Numbered from the stretch's first letter, positions 27,090-36,527 are shown. The stretch: 64,000 nucleotides of DNA from Paenibacillus alvei DSM 29 (GCF_000293805.1 NZ_AMBZ01000003.1:558001-622000); one strand, 5' to 3'. Notes: generated by a model from the sequence alone, not told the origin. Numbers and translations are program-made.

Positions 27090-28429
27090 ATGTATAAACG
27101 ATTAAGTGCGGTGATGTTTCCTATTTTTGCGCTCTTATTTGTTGGAGCGATTGTATGGGGATATCAAGAACATCAAGAGAAGAACTCTATATTGATTAAG
27201 GCAGAGAACCAATACCAGCGTGCCTTCCATGATTTGACCTATCATGTTGATAAGCTTCATTCCGAACTGGGGCAGACACTTGCAGTAAACTCCAAGTCGC
27301 AAGGGATGCATCGGAAAGGTCTTGTCAATGTATGGAGAATTACGAGTCAAGCGCAAAATGAGATTAGTCAGCTACCTTTGACACTGCTGCCATTTAACAA
27401 GACAGAAGATTTTTTGTCGCGCATCTCTAATTTTTCTTACCGAGCTGCCGTCCGGGATTTGACGAAACAGCCGCTCAGTGATGATGAGGTAAAAATACTC
27501 AAGACGCTGCACCAAAATGCAGCGCAAATCTCACAGGATTTACAGCAGGTTCAAAACAAGGTGTTAAAAGACAATCTACGTTGGATGGATGTTGAAACAG
27601 CAATGGCGTCCGAGCAAAAAACGATGGATAATACGATCATCGACGGATTTAAAACCGTAGATAAAAAGGTGAGCGCATATCCAGAACTGAACTGGGGGCC
27701 TTCGATTTCCAGCGTATATACAAAGCGTTCTGTGAAAATGCTGAAAGGCAATCCCTTATCGGAGCAGCAAATTAAAGAAAAAGCTGAAAAATTCTTGGTT
27801 AAAAAGCCGAATGAGCCTGTACAAGTAAGAAAGAATGGTAAAGGAACCGACTACGAGTCCTATACGGTATTCACGAAGTTAAAAGACGATGGCAGTGCAC
27901 TAACACTCGACTATACAAATCAGGGCTTCCTTATGTCGTATATGGACACACGCCATGTAGGCAAAAAAAGCTGACGATGGCTGAAGGAGAGCAAGCAGCC
28001 AAGAAGTTCCTGAAGAAAAATGGTTATCCGGACATGGCTGCGGTTCGATATGATGAATACAACAATACGGGAAGCTATACTCTTGTGCCTGTAGCCGATG
28101 GTGTCTATATTTATCCGCAGCAGGTTACGGCGCGTGTTGCACTGGACAATGGCGAAGTGACAGGCTTGCAAGCGGCGGATTTTGTTTATGAAGACAAGGA
28201 ACGCAAGGTGGGCAAGCCGACTTTGGGTAAAAAAGAGGCACAAGCTATGCTTAATCCAAGCATGAACATATTATATGATCGCATGTCGCTCATCAAAAAT
28301 GATCTTTCCGAGGAAGTGCTCTGTTATGAATTCGGAGGCAAAATTAATGGTGGCGCGTATCGCATATTCATCAATGCTGAAAATGGCACAGAAGAGCAAA
28401 TCGAAGAAATGAAGATGTTAAAATCGTAG
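27090..28429 (+). pseudogene. ypeB: Germination protein YpeB, frameshifted
   Basis: YpeB is needed for spores to hold the cortex-lytic enzyme SleB. The first frame (from ATG 27090) has the N-terminal membrane anchor and the helical domain and ends at RHVGKKS; the second frame continues LTMAEGEQAAKKFLKKNGY with the PepSY-type repeats to 28429. Adding one A to the A7 run at 27963-27969 makes one protein of about 447 residues (GKKKLTMAEGE), the normal YpeB length. No sleB precedes it, unlike in Bacillus. Confidence 0.9.
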
Positions 28430-28439
28430 TGTAATGCAG

Positions 28440-28476
28440 GGGTTCCAATTCCTACAAGGGATTGGAACCTTTTTCC
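28440..28476 (+). terminator. Terminator after ypeB
   Basis: GGTTCCAAT pairs with ATTGGAACC over an 11-base loop, followed by five Ts. It starts about 12 bases after the ypeB stop. Confidence 0.85.
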
Positions 28477-28495
28477 TTTTAGTATTCTGCTATCA

Positions 28496-28504
28496 TGGTA
28501 TAAT
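28496..28504 (+). promoter_or_regulatory. Extended -10 before the PilZ gene
   Basis: TGGTATAAT is a full extended -10 element. Only six bases separate it from the Shine-Dalgarno sequence at 28511, so transcription from it would leave almost no leader. Confidence 0.4.
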
Positions 28505-28523
28505 CTTCTTGGAGGGGAAGCAA

Positions 28524-29168
28524 ATGCTGCCGAACGTCAACGATACCTTGTATGTACAGTTAATTCGTGAAAAAACGGAAGGGCTAACCTATAAGGCGAG
28601 AGTAACAGAGGTAAATGAACAACTACTATGGATGGAGATTCCGCTATCGGAGGAAACAGGAAAGTATGGTTTGTTCTCCAATGGCGATGAACTTGATATA
28701 TATTTTTCTCAATCCGATGGGACGAAATGGAATTTTCGTTCGCAAGTCATGGGAAGACGACAGGATACAATTCCAATGATGTCAATCCGAAAACCAGAGC
28801 CTCATTGGCTGACACAAATGCAGCGGCGCAATTATTTGCGTATTCAAGCATTTTTGGAGATGGCAATTCGTACAACTGATGGCGTGAAGTTCCTGGCACT
28901 TACAGAGGATATTAGCGGAGGAGGTCTCTCATTTACAACAGATTTCAAATGGGGACTGCGCGAATCCCAAGTGCTGCATTGCTGGATTGCTGTGCCTTTT
29001 CGCAATGGATCAATAGAACATGTTCCGTTTACTGGCCATATTGTTCGTGTTCAGCCAATGGAGGAACATCGTCAATTAGTGATGCTTAAGTTCGAGCAAA
29101 TTGCAAATGTCGAACAGCAAAGGCTAATTCGCTATTGTTTTGAACGACAGTTGGATTTACGTAAATAG
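28524..29168 (+). CDS. PilZ-domain cyclic-di-GMP binding protein (YpfA/DgrA-like)
   Basis: A 214-residue flagellar-brake type protein: an N-terminal YcgR-like domain (about 1-95) and a C-terminal PilZ domain with the ligand motif RRNYLR (RxxxR) near 101-106 and DISGGGLSF near 130-138. Family members bind cyclic di-GMP and slow motility. The gene after ypeB in B. subtilis is ypfA, the same type. ATG 28524 follows GGAGGGG; the longer frame from 28434 crosses the ypeB terminator. Confidence 0.88.
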   Translation: MLPNVNDTLYVQLIREKTEGLTYKARVTEVNEQLLWMEIPLSEETGKYGLFSNGDELDIYFSQSDGTKWNFRSQVMGRRQDTIPMMSIRKPEPHWLTQMQRRNYLRIQAFLEMAIRTTDGVKFLALTEDISGGGLSFTTDFKWGLRESQVLHCWIAVPFRNGSIEHVPFTGHIVRVQPMEEHRQLVMLKFEQIANVEQQRLIRYCFERQLDLRK

Positions 29169-29250
29169 CATATTAATATCTGTAAGCTGTGCATAGGTTG
29201 AATGCAAGGTTGCCATACTACTTCCAAAATGAACGAAGAGGTGACTCCTC

Positions 29251-29484
29251 TTGCAAAGTCGACAGGAAAAGTGGAATCGTGAAGTATCAGGACGTTCTTT
29301 TCGCAGGCATATTAGTCGAATAGAGCTTTGCAGTTTGGCTTCTAAATGGCTGATTCGTGCTTTATTAGTACTTGTTATTAGTGTTGTCATTGCCCAATGC
29401 CTTCTATTGGGGGGGGCTTCCCGCCAGTGGTTGTCTCCTGTAGATAAGCTGGAAGGGATCCCTTTTCATCCTTATGCTAAATGA
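29251..29484 (+). CDS. Small single-pass membrane protein (possibly DUF5359/YpfB-like)
   Basis: A 77-residue basic protein with one hydrophobic helix (LIRALLVLVISVVIAQCLLL, about 34-53) and a short C-terminal tail. TTG 29251 is preceded by GAAGAGGTGA. Its position between the PilZ gene and cmk equals that of ypfB in B. subtilis. The family link is by position and shape only. Confidence 0.55.
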   Translation: MQSRQEKWNREVSGRSFRRHISRIELCSLASKWLIRALLVLVISVVIAQCLLLGGASRQWLSPVDKLEGIPFHPYAK

Positions 29485-29538
29485 GGGGAGCATCTCTGGT
29501 AGTGGCACGAGGAAAATAGATATACGATGATTACCTTT

Positions 29539-29567
29539 TTGCATCCCTATTCTATGTGTGGTATAAT
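29539..29567 (+). promoter_or_regulatory. Strong promoter upstream of cmk
   Basis: TTGCAT (29539-29544), 17 bases, TATAAT (29562-29567), with an extended TGG at 29559-29561. Predicted start near 29574. A terminator-like hairpin begins only three bases later. Confidence 0.75.
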
Positions 29568-29576
29568 TTTCACGTC

Positions 29577-29597
29577 GCAGGCAATGCCTGCTTTTTT
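29577..29597 (+). terminator. Terminator-like hairpin in the cmk leader
   Basis: GCAGGC-AAT-GCCTGC followed by TTTTTT at 29592-29597. It could end the upstream small gene or attenuate cmk right after initiation. The same stem and T tract occur behind mtrB (43947-43970). Confidence 0.65.
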
Positions 29598-29642
29598 CTT
29601 GAATGATAAAGTAATGTTTTTCTACGAAGGGAGTCAGACCCG

Positions 29643-30335
29643 TTGACACAGTCAGATTATAGCAGACATCGCATTAATATTGCCATCGACGGGCCTGCAG
29701 GAGCTGGGAAGAGCACGGTTGCTCGCCTAGTAGCGCGTGAACTTGGATATATATACATTGATACTGGTGCGATGTACCGGGCAATATCCTTGCACATGTC
29801 GCGAGCAGGCATTCAACCTGAAGCGTCATCAGCACTCTCCGAAGAGCTGAAGCGTGTAACTTTGGAACTGATACCAGAAGGCGATCGGCAATTCGTCATT
29901 TTGAATGGCGAAGACGTAACAGATAGCATCCGCACATCTGAAATTAGCCGTTTAGCATCTGATTATGCCAAGTCCCAAGTTGTTCGTGAGCAGCTTGTAC
30001 ATATGCAGCGTCAAATGGCAGCTCGTAAAGGTGTGGTTATGGATGGACGAGATATCGGCACACATGTGCTTCCTGATGCAGAATTAAAGTGGTTCATTAC
30101 AGCTTCCGTAGAGGAGCGTGCCCGCAGACGTTATGCAGAATGGAAGGACAAGGAGAATGCTACTCTTGAGCAATTCATCCGAGAAATTGCAGATCGTGAT
30201 CGGCAGGATGAGACTCGTGAGGTATCTCCGCTCCGTCAAGCTGATGATGCCGTACTGCTGGATACGACAGGCATGACTATTGATGATGTGGTAGCCACGA
30301 TCGTTGAGCGTGCGAATTTACAAAAGAGTTGGTGA
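29643..30335 (+). CDS. cmk: Cytidylate kinase
   Basis: Phosphorylates CMP and dCMP with ATP. The 230-residue protein has the P-loop IDGPAGAGKSTVARLVA near 14-30, IDTGAMYRA near 40, DGRDIGTHVLPDAELKWFITAS near 137-158 and the lid RRYAEW. TTG 29643 follows AAGGGAG. plsC and the S1-domain gene follow, as in B. subtilis and many Firmicutes. Confidence 0.96.
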   Translation: MTQSDYSRHRINIAIDGPAGAGKSTVARLVARELGYIYIDTGAMYRAISLHMSRAGIQPEASSALSEELKRVTLELIPEGDRQFVILNGEDVTDSIRTSEISRLASDYAKSQVVREQLVHMQRQMAARKGVVMDGRDIGTHVLPDAELKWFITASVEERARRRYAEWKDKENATLEQFIREIADRDRQDETREVSPLRQADDAVLLDTTGMTIDDVVATIVERANLQKSW

Positions 30336-30347
30336 GCTGTAGCTATT

Positions 30348-30934
30348 ATGTTCTATACGTTTGCAAGAGCAGTGCTTCGAGTATTGTATCGGATTTTGTT
30401 CCGGCTAGAAGCGAAAAAAAGGATTACGTGCCCAAAGAGGGCGGTGTAGTCCTGTGCTCCAATCATATAAGCTTGTTAGACCCGCCAGCGATTGGAATTA
30501 TGTTGGATCGCAAGGTTCGCTTTATGGCGAAGGCTGAACTTTTCGACGTACCGGTGCTTGGAAAGATTATTCATGGTCTGGGAGCATTTCCGGTCAAGCG
30601 TGGTGGAGTTGGGAAAGAGACTATTCGTACGGCTTTCAATTTGCTGCGCGATGGAGATATTATGGGCATTTTCCCTGAAGGAACACGCAATACGGATGGT
30701 GCAGTTGCTGCGAAGAAGGGTGCTGCGATGATTGCCTTGAAGAGTGGGGCAGCTGTAGTTCCCGTAGCTGTTATTGGAGAATATAAGCTGTTTCGCAAAA
30801 CAAAAGTCGTATATGGCCCGCCAATCGATATGTCGGACTTGTTAGAGCAGGGCAGTGGTGGGCTGGAAATGGCGACTGACCGCATTATGGAACATATCCA
30901 TCGAATAATACATGAAGAAACGGCTTCATCATAA
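30348..30934 (+). pseudogene. plsC: 1-acyl-sn-glycerol-3-phosphate acyltransferase, frameshifted near the start
   Basis: PlsC acylates lysophosphatidic acid to phosphatidic acid. The true N-terminus (MFYTFARAVLRVLYRILF) is encoded from ATG 30348, 12 bases after the cmk stop. The rest, with the catalytic motif NHISLLDPP, FPEGTRN and the C-terminal half, is in another frame, read as YVPKEGGVVLCSNH. Adding one A to the A7 run at 30414-30420 joins them as EAKKKDYVPKEGG, giving about 195 residues, the usual PlsC size. The frame open from 30329 gives an N-terminus unlike any PlsC. Confidence 0.88.
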
Positions 30935-31072
30935 TTCATGCATGTTTTTTCTTCAATGGTATGATACTACAGGTATTATTTTCTGGTATGCAACAACCAT
31001 TAGTTGTAAGGAACTCTGCTTCTTTTGAAGCGGGTTTTGAATAAATGGGGTTCAATCGAGGAGGTATTTCAC

Positions 31073-32287
31073 ATGTCTGAAGAAACAAAAGTTAACGAAA
31101 CTGCCGAAACGGCAAGCCAAGAAGCGTTGGAGAACATCGTTTCCTTGAAGAAAGGCGATACCGTCAAAGGCACAATCGTCAAAATCGATGACAATCAAGC
31201 AGTAGTAAGCATTGGCTATAAATACGATGGCATCATTCCTGTACGCGAGCTGACTGCAGTATCGGTTGACAATGCTGCAGATGTGGTTGAAGTGGGCCAA
31301 GAAGTTGAATGCAAGGTTGTTAGCATTGACGATGAGAAGGAACGTCTTGTTCTGTCCAAGCGTCAAGTGGACAGCGAACAGGCTTGGGACGATATGCAGA
31401 AGCATTTCGAAGCACAAGATGTTTTCGAAGTAACAGTCGCTGATGTTGTAAAAGGCGGCGTTGTAGCTGATGTTGGCGTTCGTGCATTCATCCCTGCATC
31501 CATGGTTGAACGTCATTTCGTTGAAGATTTCAGCGATTACAAGGGACGTACGCTCCGGGTAAAAGTTAAAGAAATCGACCGTGAAAACAACAAGCTCATC
31601 CTTTCCCAAAAGGATGTATTGGAAGCAGAATTCGAAGCTAACAAAATTCGTGTTATGGAAGGCTTAACCGAAGGACAAGAACTCGAAGGAACTGTTCAAC
31701 GCTTGACGCAATTCGGTGCGTTCGTTGATGTTGGAGGCGTAGATGGACTTGTTCACGTGTCTGAATTGGCATGGAACCATGTTGAGAAGCCTTCTGATGT
31801 TGTATCCGAAGGTCAAAAGGTTAAAGTCAAAGTATTGAAGGTTGATCCGGCTAACGGGAAAATCAGCTTGAGTATTAAGGCGACTCAGCCTGGTCCTTGG
31901 GAACAAGCGAGCAGCAACATTAAGACTGGTGATATCCTGACTGGTGAAGTAAAGCGCTTGGTTGATTTCGGAGCATTCGTTGAGGTGGCTCCAGGAGTTG
32001 AAGGCTTGGTTCACATCTCCCAAATCGCACACCGTCATGTAGCTACACCTTATGAAGTATTGAAACAAGGTCAAACTGTCCAAGTGAAAGTACTTGATTT
32101 CAGCCCTGCTGAGAAGCGTGTAAGCTTGAGCATCAAGGAAACAGAAGAAGCTCCTGCTATAGCTCCGAAGCCAGAGAAGAAAGTAAAGGAAGAACTGAAC
32201 AATCCGAATGTATCGCTGACAAATCAGGCAATGAGCGTAACGCTTGGTGAACGTTTCGGCGATATGTTGAACAAGTTCAAAAACTAA
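31073..32287 (+). CDS. Ribosomal protein S1-like RNA-binding protein (YpfD-like)
   Basis: A 404-residue protein with four S1 RNA-binding domains in tandem (about 20-90, 105-172, 190-258 and 275-345), each with the G-x-V/F and VHVSEL/VHISQI signatures, and a polar C-terminal tail. It corresponds to B. subtilis ypfD after cmk-plsC; the six-domain E. coli S1 is longer. ATG 31073 follows GAGGAGG. Role in translation is assumed from the domain; Firmicute versions are not always on the ribosome. Confidence 0.92.
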   Translation: MSEETKVNETAETASQEALENIVSLKKGDTVKGTIVKIDDNQAVVSIGYKYDGIIPVRELTAVSVDNAADVVEVGQEVECKVVSIDDEKERLVLSKRQVDSEQAWDDMQKHFEAQDVFEVTVADVVKGGVVADVGVRAFIPASMVERHFVEDFSDYKGRTLRVKVKEIDRENNKLILSQKDVLEAEFEANKIRVMEGLTEGQELEGTVQRLTQFGAFVDVGGVDGLVHVSELAWNHVEKPSDVVSEGQKVKVKVLKVDPANGKISLSIKATQPGPWEQASSNIKTGDILTGEVKRLVDFGAFVEVAPGVEGLVHISQIAHRHVATPYEVLKQGQTVQVKVLDFSPAEKRVSLSIKETEEAPAIAPKPEKKVKEELNNPNVSLTNQAMSVTLGERFGDMLNKFKN

Positions 32288-32311
32288 CATAAATCTTTAC
32301 CTTTTTAATAC

Positions 32312-32346
32312 CGGCGGACTCTTCGGAGTTCGCCGTTTATTTTTGT
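32312..32346 (+). terminator. Terminator after the S1-domain gene
   Basis: CGGCGGACTC pairs with GAGTTCGCCG (one G-U pair) over a short loop, followed by a T-rich tract. Confidence 0.8.
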
Positions 32347-32394
32347 TACGCGCTTCAAATAATAGCATCAAACAAGGAAGGAGCTGCTGTTTCG

Positions 32395-32997
32395 ATGACG
32401 TCGTCAGGGGTGTTGGCCGTCGCGGTATGGATATGCTTTGCAATCTTAGTGGCAAGTGGGTGGCGAATGTCTCTGTTCCCTGCTGCTGTGAAATCAACGG
32501 TAATCGTGATCGGACTCAGCTGGCTGCTTCTACGAAATTGGACATTCATGCTGGCCTATGGACATCAGATCAATGGTGCATGGCTGTGGTGGATAATAAT
32601 GGCGATCCTGCTGCTTCGCAAGCAAACGCTTAGCCAATTGTTGGCATTGTGTGGACATACAGCTATGGTTGCGGCTATTTGGATGTGGCTTGAGTTGTTG
32701 AGTCGTTTTTCCCTGCAAATGTCAGAATCGTTATATCATTTTTGGTTGATTGCAGGAGTTTTCTCCTGCTATATGCTTTTGTTTACAACAGAATGGAGTA
32801 TGCAATGGATGATTTTGACGTTCGGTTTAACGTTAGGGGAAGTTCTCGTTCATTTGCGTCTGCATTCGCTTATATCTGCTGGGGAAGGGCAAGTTCAGGA
32901 TGTATGGTGGCTGACATTTTTGATCGTTCGTTTGCTGTCTGCTATGTTGGAGTGGATTAGAGGAAAGTTCTTAAGAGGACTTATTGGCTCCGAATAA
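32395..32997 (+). CDS. YphA-like polytopic membrane protein
   Basis: A 200-residue, tryptophan-rich membrane protein with about six hydrophobic segments and no charged active-site motif. It sits between the S1-domain gene and der, the place of B. subtilis yphA (also about 200 residues and unknown). AAGGAAGGAG precedes the ATG at 32395. Confidence 0.7.
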   Translation: MTSSGVLAVAVWICFAILVASGWRMSLFPAAVKSTVIVIGLSWLLLRNWTFMLAYGHQINGAWLWWIIMAILLLRKQTLSQLLALCGHTAMVAAIWMWLELLSRFSLQMSESLYHFWLIAGVFSCYMLLFTTEWSMQWMILTFGLTLGEVLVHLRLHSLISAGEGQVQDVWWLTFLIVRLLSAMLEWIRGKFLRGLIGSE

Positions 32998-33110
32998 TAC
33001 GGAAAAATGCGGAATCTATAAGTGTTTCAACCAATTCCGTTAGCCAAGAACCGCTTTTTTTGATATGATGATGTACGTGTATAGTTGCAAATTATGAAGG
33101 AGTGAAATGC

Positions 33111-34433
33111 ATGGCAAAACCCATTGTTGCCATTGTCGGGCGGCCGAATGTCGGCAAGTCCACTATATTTAACCGAATCATCGGCGACCGATTGGCTATA
33201 GTGGAGGACAAGCCTGGTGTAACACGTGACCGTATTTACGGGACGGGTGAGTGGAATGGTAAACCGTTCAACATTATTGACACAGGCGGAATCGAAGTTT
33301 ACGGTGAAGATGAAATGCTGCGTTCCATTCGTGTGCAAGCGGAGTTGGCTATTGAGGAAGCAGATGTAATTGTATTTATGTGTGAAGCGAAGTCCGGCGT
33401 AACGCAAGCGGATGAAGAAGTTGCACAAATGTTGTTCCGCTCAGGCAAGCCGATCGTTCTAGCGGTAAATAAAGTCGACAACATGAGTCGTATGGATGAC
33501 ATTTATGAATTCTACAGCCTTGGCTTTGGAGATCCGGTTCCAATTTCGGGATCTCATGGAACAGGGATTGGCGATTTGCTTGATGAAGTCGTAAATAATT
33601 TGCCGGATTTATCGGATGAAGAATATGGTGAAGATGTAATAAAGGTTGCCCTGATTGGCAGACCGAATGTCGGTAAATCTTCGCTTGTCAACGCGATACT
33701 CGGCGAAGAGCGAGTCATTGTCAGCGATGTGGCAGGAACAACACGCGATGCGATCGATACCCCCTTCGAGAAGGATGATCAGCGATTCGTACTGATAGAT
33801 ACAGCTGGTATGCGCAAGCGCGGCAAAGTATACGAAACAACGGAAAAATACAGTGTTATGCGCTCGATGAAGGCGATTGAGCGGGCAGATGTCGTTCTGG
33901 TTGTCATTAATGGTGAAGAAGGAATTATTGAACAAGACAAACATATTGCAGGATATGCTCATGAAGCAGGCAAGGCAGTTCTGTTCGTCGTCAATAAATG
34001 GGATGTCGTTGATAAAGATGATAAGACCATGCACCAATTCGAAACCAAGATTCGCGACCATTTCTTATTTATGACGTACGCACCAATTGTGTTCTTATCT
34101 GCGAAGACTAAGCAGCGTTTACATAAACTGCTTCCTGTCGTACAACATGTTGCTCAGCAGCACGCGAAGCGCATTCCAACACACTTGTTAAATGACGTTG
34201 TAACTGATGCTGTCGCCTATAATCCGCCACCAACGGATAAGGGAAGACGTCTCAGAATCAATTATGCGACTCAAGTTGCGGTTAAGCCGCCAACGATTGT
34301 CGTGTTCGTAAATGATCCTGAACTGATGCACTTCTCCTATGAGCGATATTTAGAAAATCGTATCCGTGCAGCGTTCGACTTTGAAGGGACACCGATCCGG
34401 ATATTCACACGCCGGAAATCCGACGAAAGTTAG
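33111..34433 (+). CDS. der: Ribosome biogenesis GTPase Der (EngA)
   Basis: Essential double-GTPase for 50S subunit assembly. The 440-residue protein has two G domains, each with its P-loop (GRPNVGKST near 10-18 and GRPNVGKSS near 183-191), DTAG/DTGG switch II, and NKVD and NKWD G4 motifs, plus a C-terminal KH-like domain from about 350. ATG 33111 lies eight bases after AAGGAG. plsY and gpsA follow closely. Confidence 0.97.
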   Translation: MAKPIVAIVGRPNVGKSTIFNRIIGDRLAIVEDKPGVTRDRIYGTGEWNGKPFNIIDTGGIEVYGEDEMLRSIRVQAELAIEEADVIVFMCEAKSGVTQADEEVAQMLFRSGKPIVLAVNKVDNMSRMDDIYEFYSLGFGDPVPISGSHGTGIGDLLDEVVNNLPDLSDEEYGEDVIKVALIGRPNVGKSSLVNAILGEERVIVSDVAGTTRDAIDTPFEKDDQRFVLIDTAGMRKRGKVYETTEKYSVMRSMKAIERADVVLVVINGEEGIIEQDKHIAGYAHEAGKAVLFVVNKWDVVDKDDKTMHQFETKIRDHFLFMTYAPIVFLSAKTKQRLHKLLPVVQHVAQQHAKRIPTHLLNDVVTDAVAYNPPPTDKGRRLRINYATQVAVKPPTIVVFVNDPELMHFSYERYLENRIRAAFDFEGTPIRIFTRRKSDES

Positions 34434-34445
34434 GAGCGAGCGGAA

Positions 34446-35060
34446 TTGACGCTATCTATTATCGCAATTGCATCGAGTTACCTTCTCGGTTCAGTCAGCT
34501 TTAGCCTTCTTATTGGAAAATGGCTTCGTGGTATCGATATCCGTCAGCACGGAAGTGGAAATGCAGGAGCAACCAACACGCTGCGCGTATTGGGCAAAGG
34601 GCCTGCTATTGGTGTGCTTCTGCTTGATGCAGCCAAAGGAATGGTAGCTGTTCTGATGGGCTATTTGCTATCGGACAGCACTTGGGTTATGGTTTTGTGC
34701 GGAATTGCCGCTATCGTAGGCCATAACTGGCCGATTTATTTCCGTTTTCGCGGTGGGAAGGGCATTGCTACCACAATTGGGGTATTGGCTGTATTAGCAT
34801 TTTTGCCAGCTCTATGTGCGGGTATTATTGCGATTGCATCAATTGCTTGGAAACGTTATGTTTCGTTAGGATCATTGCTTTTTGCTGGTCTAACCCCGAT
34901 CTTCATCTTGCTGTTCGGTTACGATTGGAGCATTTTTTGGGGAAGTCTGCTCCTCTGTGTATTTGCGTTCTATCGTCACCGGAGCAATATTGTAAAGCTG
35001 GTACAAGGAACGGAAAATCGACTGGGCTCCAGTAAGGGGGGCGTATCTCGTGTCCGTTAA
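34446..35060 (+). CDS. plsY: Acyl-phosphate glycerol-3-phosphate acyltransferase PlsY
   Basis: Membrane enzyme that moves an acyl group from acyl phosphate to glycerol 3-phosphate, the first step of phospholipid synthesis. The 204-residue protein has the motifs GSGNAGATN near 38-46, GHNWPIYFRFRGGKGIAT near 99-116 and five hydrophobic segments. TTG 34446 is 12 bases after the der stop. The substrate glycerol 3-phosphate is made by GpsA, encoded next with an 11-base overlap. Confidence 0.95.
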   Translation: MTLSIIAIASSYLLGSVSFSLLIGKWLRGIDIRQHGSGNAGATNTLRVLGKGPAIGVLLLDAAKGMVAVLMGYLLSDSTWVMVLCGIAAIVGHNWPIYFRFRGGKGIATTIGVLAVLAFLPALCAGIIAIASIAWKRYVSLGSLLFAGLTPIFILLFGYDWSIFWGSLLLCVFAFYRHRSNIVKLVQGTENRLGSSKGGVSRVR

Positions 35061-36084
35061 AGTTGCTGTATTCGTAGCAGGGAGCTGGGGTACTGCCTTG
35101 AGTGAAGTTCTCGCACATAATGGACATGATGTATACTTATGGACGAGAAATGTACAACAAGCAGAAGAAATCAATTCTAGGCATACGAACGAAAAATATT
35201 TGCCTAATGTAACGCTGCATGCTGGAATTCGGGCAACCAACTCGGTAGAAGAGGCTATGAACGGAGCGAAGGCATGCGTTGTGGTTGCGCCATCTGCAGC
35301 AATGCGCCAAGTGGCGGGTATGATAAAGCCGCATCTGACGGACGATATGGTTATTGTACATGCGACGAAGGGGTTTGAAACGGAAACATTAAAGCGGATG
35401 TCTGAGGTTCTCGAAGAAGAGCTTGCATGCAGTGCTGATCGTATTGCTGTGTTATCAGGCCCTAGCCATGCCGAGGAAGTTGTTAAGCAATGTCCGACGA
35501 CTGTGGTGGTCGCTTCGACAATTACGAAGGCTGCTGAGCAAGCGCAGGATTTATTCATGAATGAGTCTTTCTTCCGAGTATACACCAATCCAGATGTGCT
35601 CGGCGTTGAACTTGCCGGCGCGCTCAAAAATATCATCGCCTTAGGCGCAGGTTTATCTGATGGGCTAGGGTTCGGAGATAATGGGAAAGCTGCACTTCTA
35701 ACGCGTGGATTGGCTGAGATTGCACGGCTGGGAGTTGTGATGGGAGCCAATCCGATGACGTTTGCTGGCCTAGCTGGTGTCGGAGATCTCGTTGTAACTT
35801 GTACGAGCAGACATAGCCGTAACTGGAGAGCAGGCTCGCTGATTGGTCAAGGTATGGCGGTGGATGAAGTATTATCGCATATGGGGATGGTCGTCGAAGG
35901 GATTCGAACGACGAAAGCGGCTCATTCTCTAGCAGAGCGCTTTGAAGTTCAGATGCCAATTACAGAACAGCTTTACCGCGTATTGTTCGAAAAACGTGAC
36001 CCGAAGACAGCGGTTGAACGATTGATGGGGCGAGTTCGGAAGAATGAAATTGAAGAAGTTGCCACTTCGAATTGGTCATCGTAG
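35050..36084 (+). CDS. gpsA: Glycerol-3-phosphate dehydrogenase [NAD(P)+], altered nucleotide motif
   Basis: Reduces dihydroxyacetone phosphate to glycerol 3-phosphate for phospholipids. The 344-residue protein has the family blocks LSGPSHAEEV near 137-146, the catalytic Lys in GALKNIIALGAG near 190 and NGKAALLTRG. The first glycine of the GxGxxG dinucleotide-binding motif is Val: the sequence reads VFVAGSWGTAL where the family has GAGSWGTAL. The codon is GTA, one base from GGA. This could reduce activity or be a base error. GTG 35050 follows AAGGGGGG. Confidence 0.93.
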   Translation: MSVKVAVFVAGSWGTALSEVLAHNGHDVYLWTRNVQQAEEINSRHTNEKYLPNVTLHAGIRATNSVEEAMNGAKACVVVAPSAAMRQVAGMIKPHLTDDMVIVHATKGFETETLKRMSEVLEEELACSADRIAVLSGPSHAEEVVKQCPTTVVVASTITKAAEQAQDLFMNESFFRVYTNPDVLGVELAGALKNIIALGAGLSDGLGFGDNGKAALLTRGLAEIARLGVVMGANPMTFAGLAGVGDLVVTCTSRHSRNWRAGSLIGQGMAVDEVLSHMGMVVEGIRTTKAAHSLAERFEVQMPITEQLYRVLFEKRDPKTAVERLMGRVRKNEIEEVATSNWSS

Positions 36085-36185
36085 ATTCATAGGCTTGTAT
36101 GAGCTCTATTATTGATGAATAATCTTTCACCTTCTTAATTATGATGACATACACTGTAGAGAGTACAGACCCGAGGAGGGGCGAT

Positions 36186-36458
36186 ATGTCGAATAAATTT
36201 CCGAAGGATGCATTGAATGCCATCAATAAGAAGTCAGGCAAGAATATAACGGAAAATCAGATTAAAAAGCTTGCAGGTACGGTGAAACCTTCAACGATGC
36301 AGAATGAGGCGCAATTGCGGCAGTTGATTAAACAAGTTGCTGCAATGGCTAAACTCCCGGTCTCCGAATCGACGATAAATGATATTGTCAGCACCGTAAA
36401 GAAGAGCGGAGTAAATGCGAACAACCTGGAAGCATTGATGAAATTGATGAAGAAATAG
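36186..36458 (+). CDS. Stage VI sporulation protein F-like (SpoVIF)
   Basis: A 90-residue basic protein with a K-KSGKNITENQ segment followed by helices ending in LEALMKLMKK. It resembles SpoVIF/YjcC, a sporulation protein active in late coat assembly. Assignment rests on short motif resemblance. ATG 36186 follows GAGGAGGGG; the frame from 36141 has no site. Confidence 0.65.
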   Translation: MSNKFPKDALNAINKKSGKNITENQIKKLAGTVKPSTMQNEAQLRQLIKQVAAMAKLPVSESTINDIVSTVKKSGVNANNLEALMKLMKK

Positions 36459-36488
36459 CCGCTGCAATCAGTTTCGCATGAAAGAAAG

Positions 36489-36527
36489 CGACACGACAGC
36501 CATAAGGCATGTTGTGTCGTTTTTTTG
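36489..36527 (+). terminator. Terminator after the spoVIF-like gene
   Basis: CGACACGACA pairs with TGTTGTGTCG, followed by seven Ts. Confidence 0.85.

Noticed and set aside
34890..35750. 286-codon minus-strand frame opposite gpsA and plsY
   Set aside because: Ser/Ala/Thr-rich shadow typical of antisense frames; both plus-strand genes are certain.
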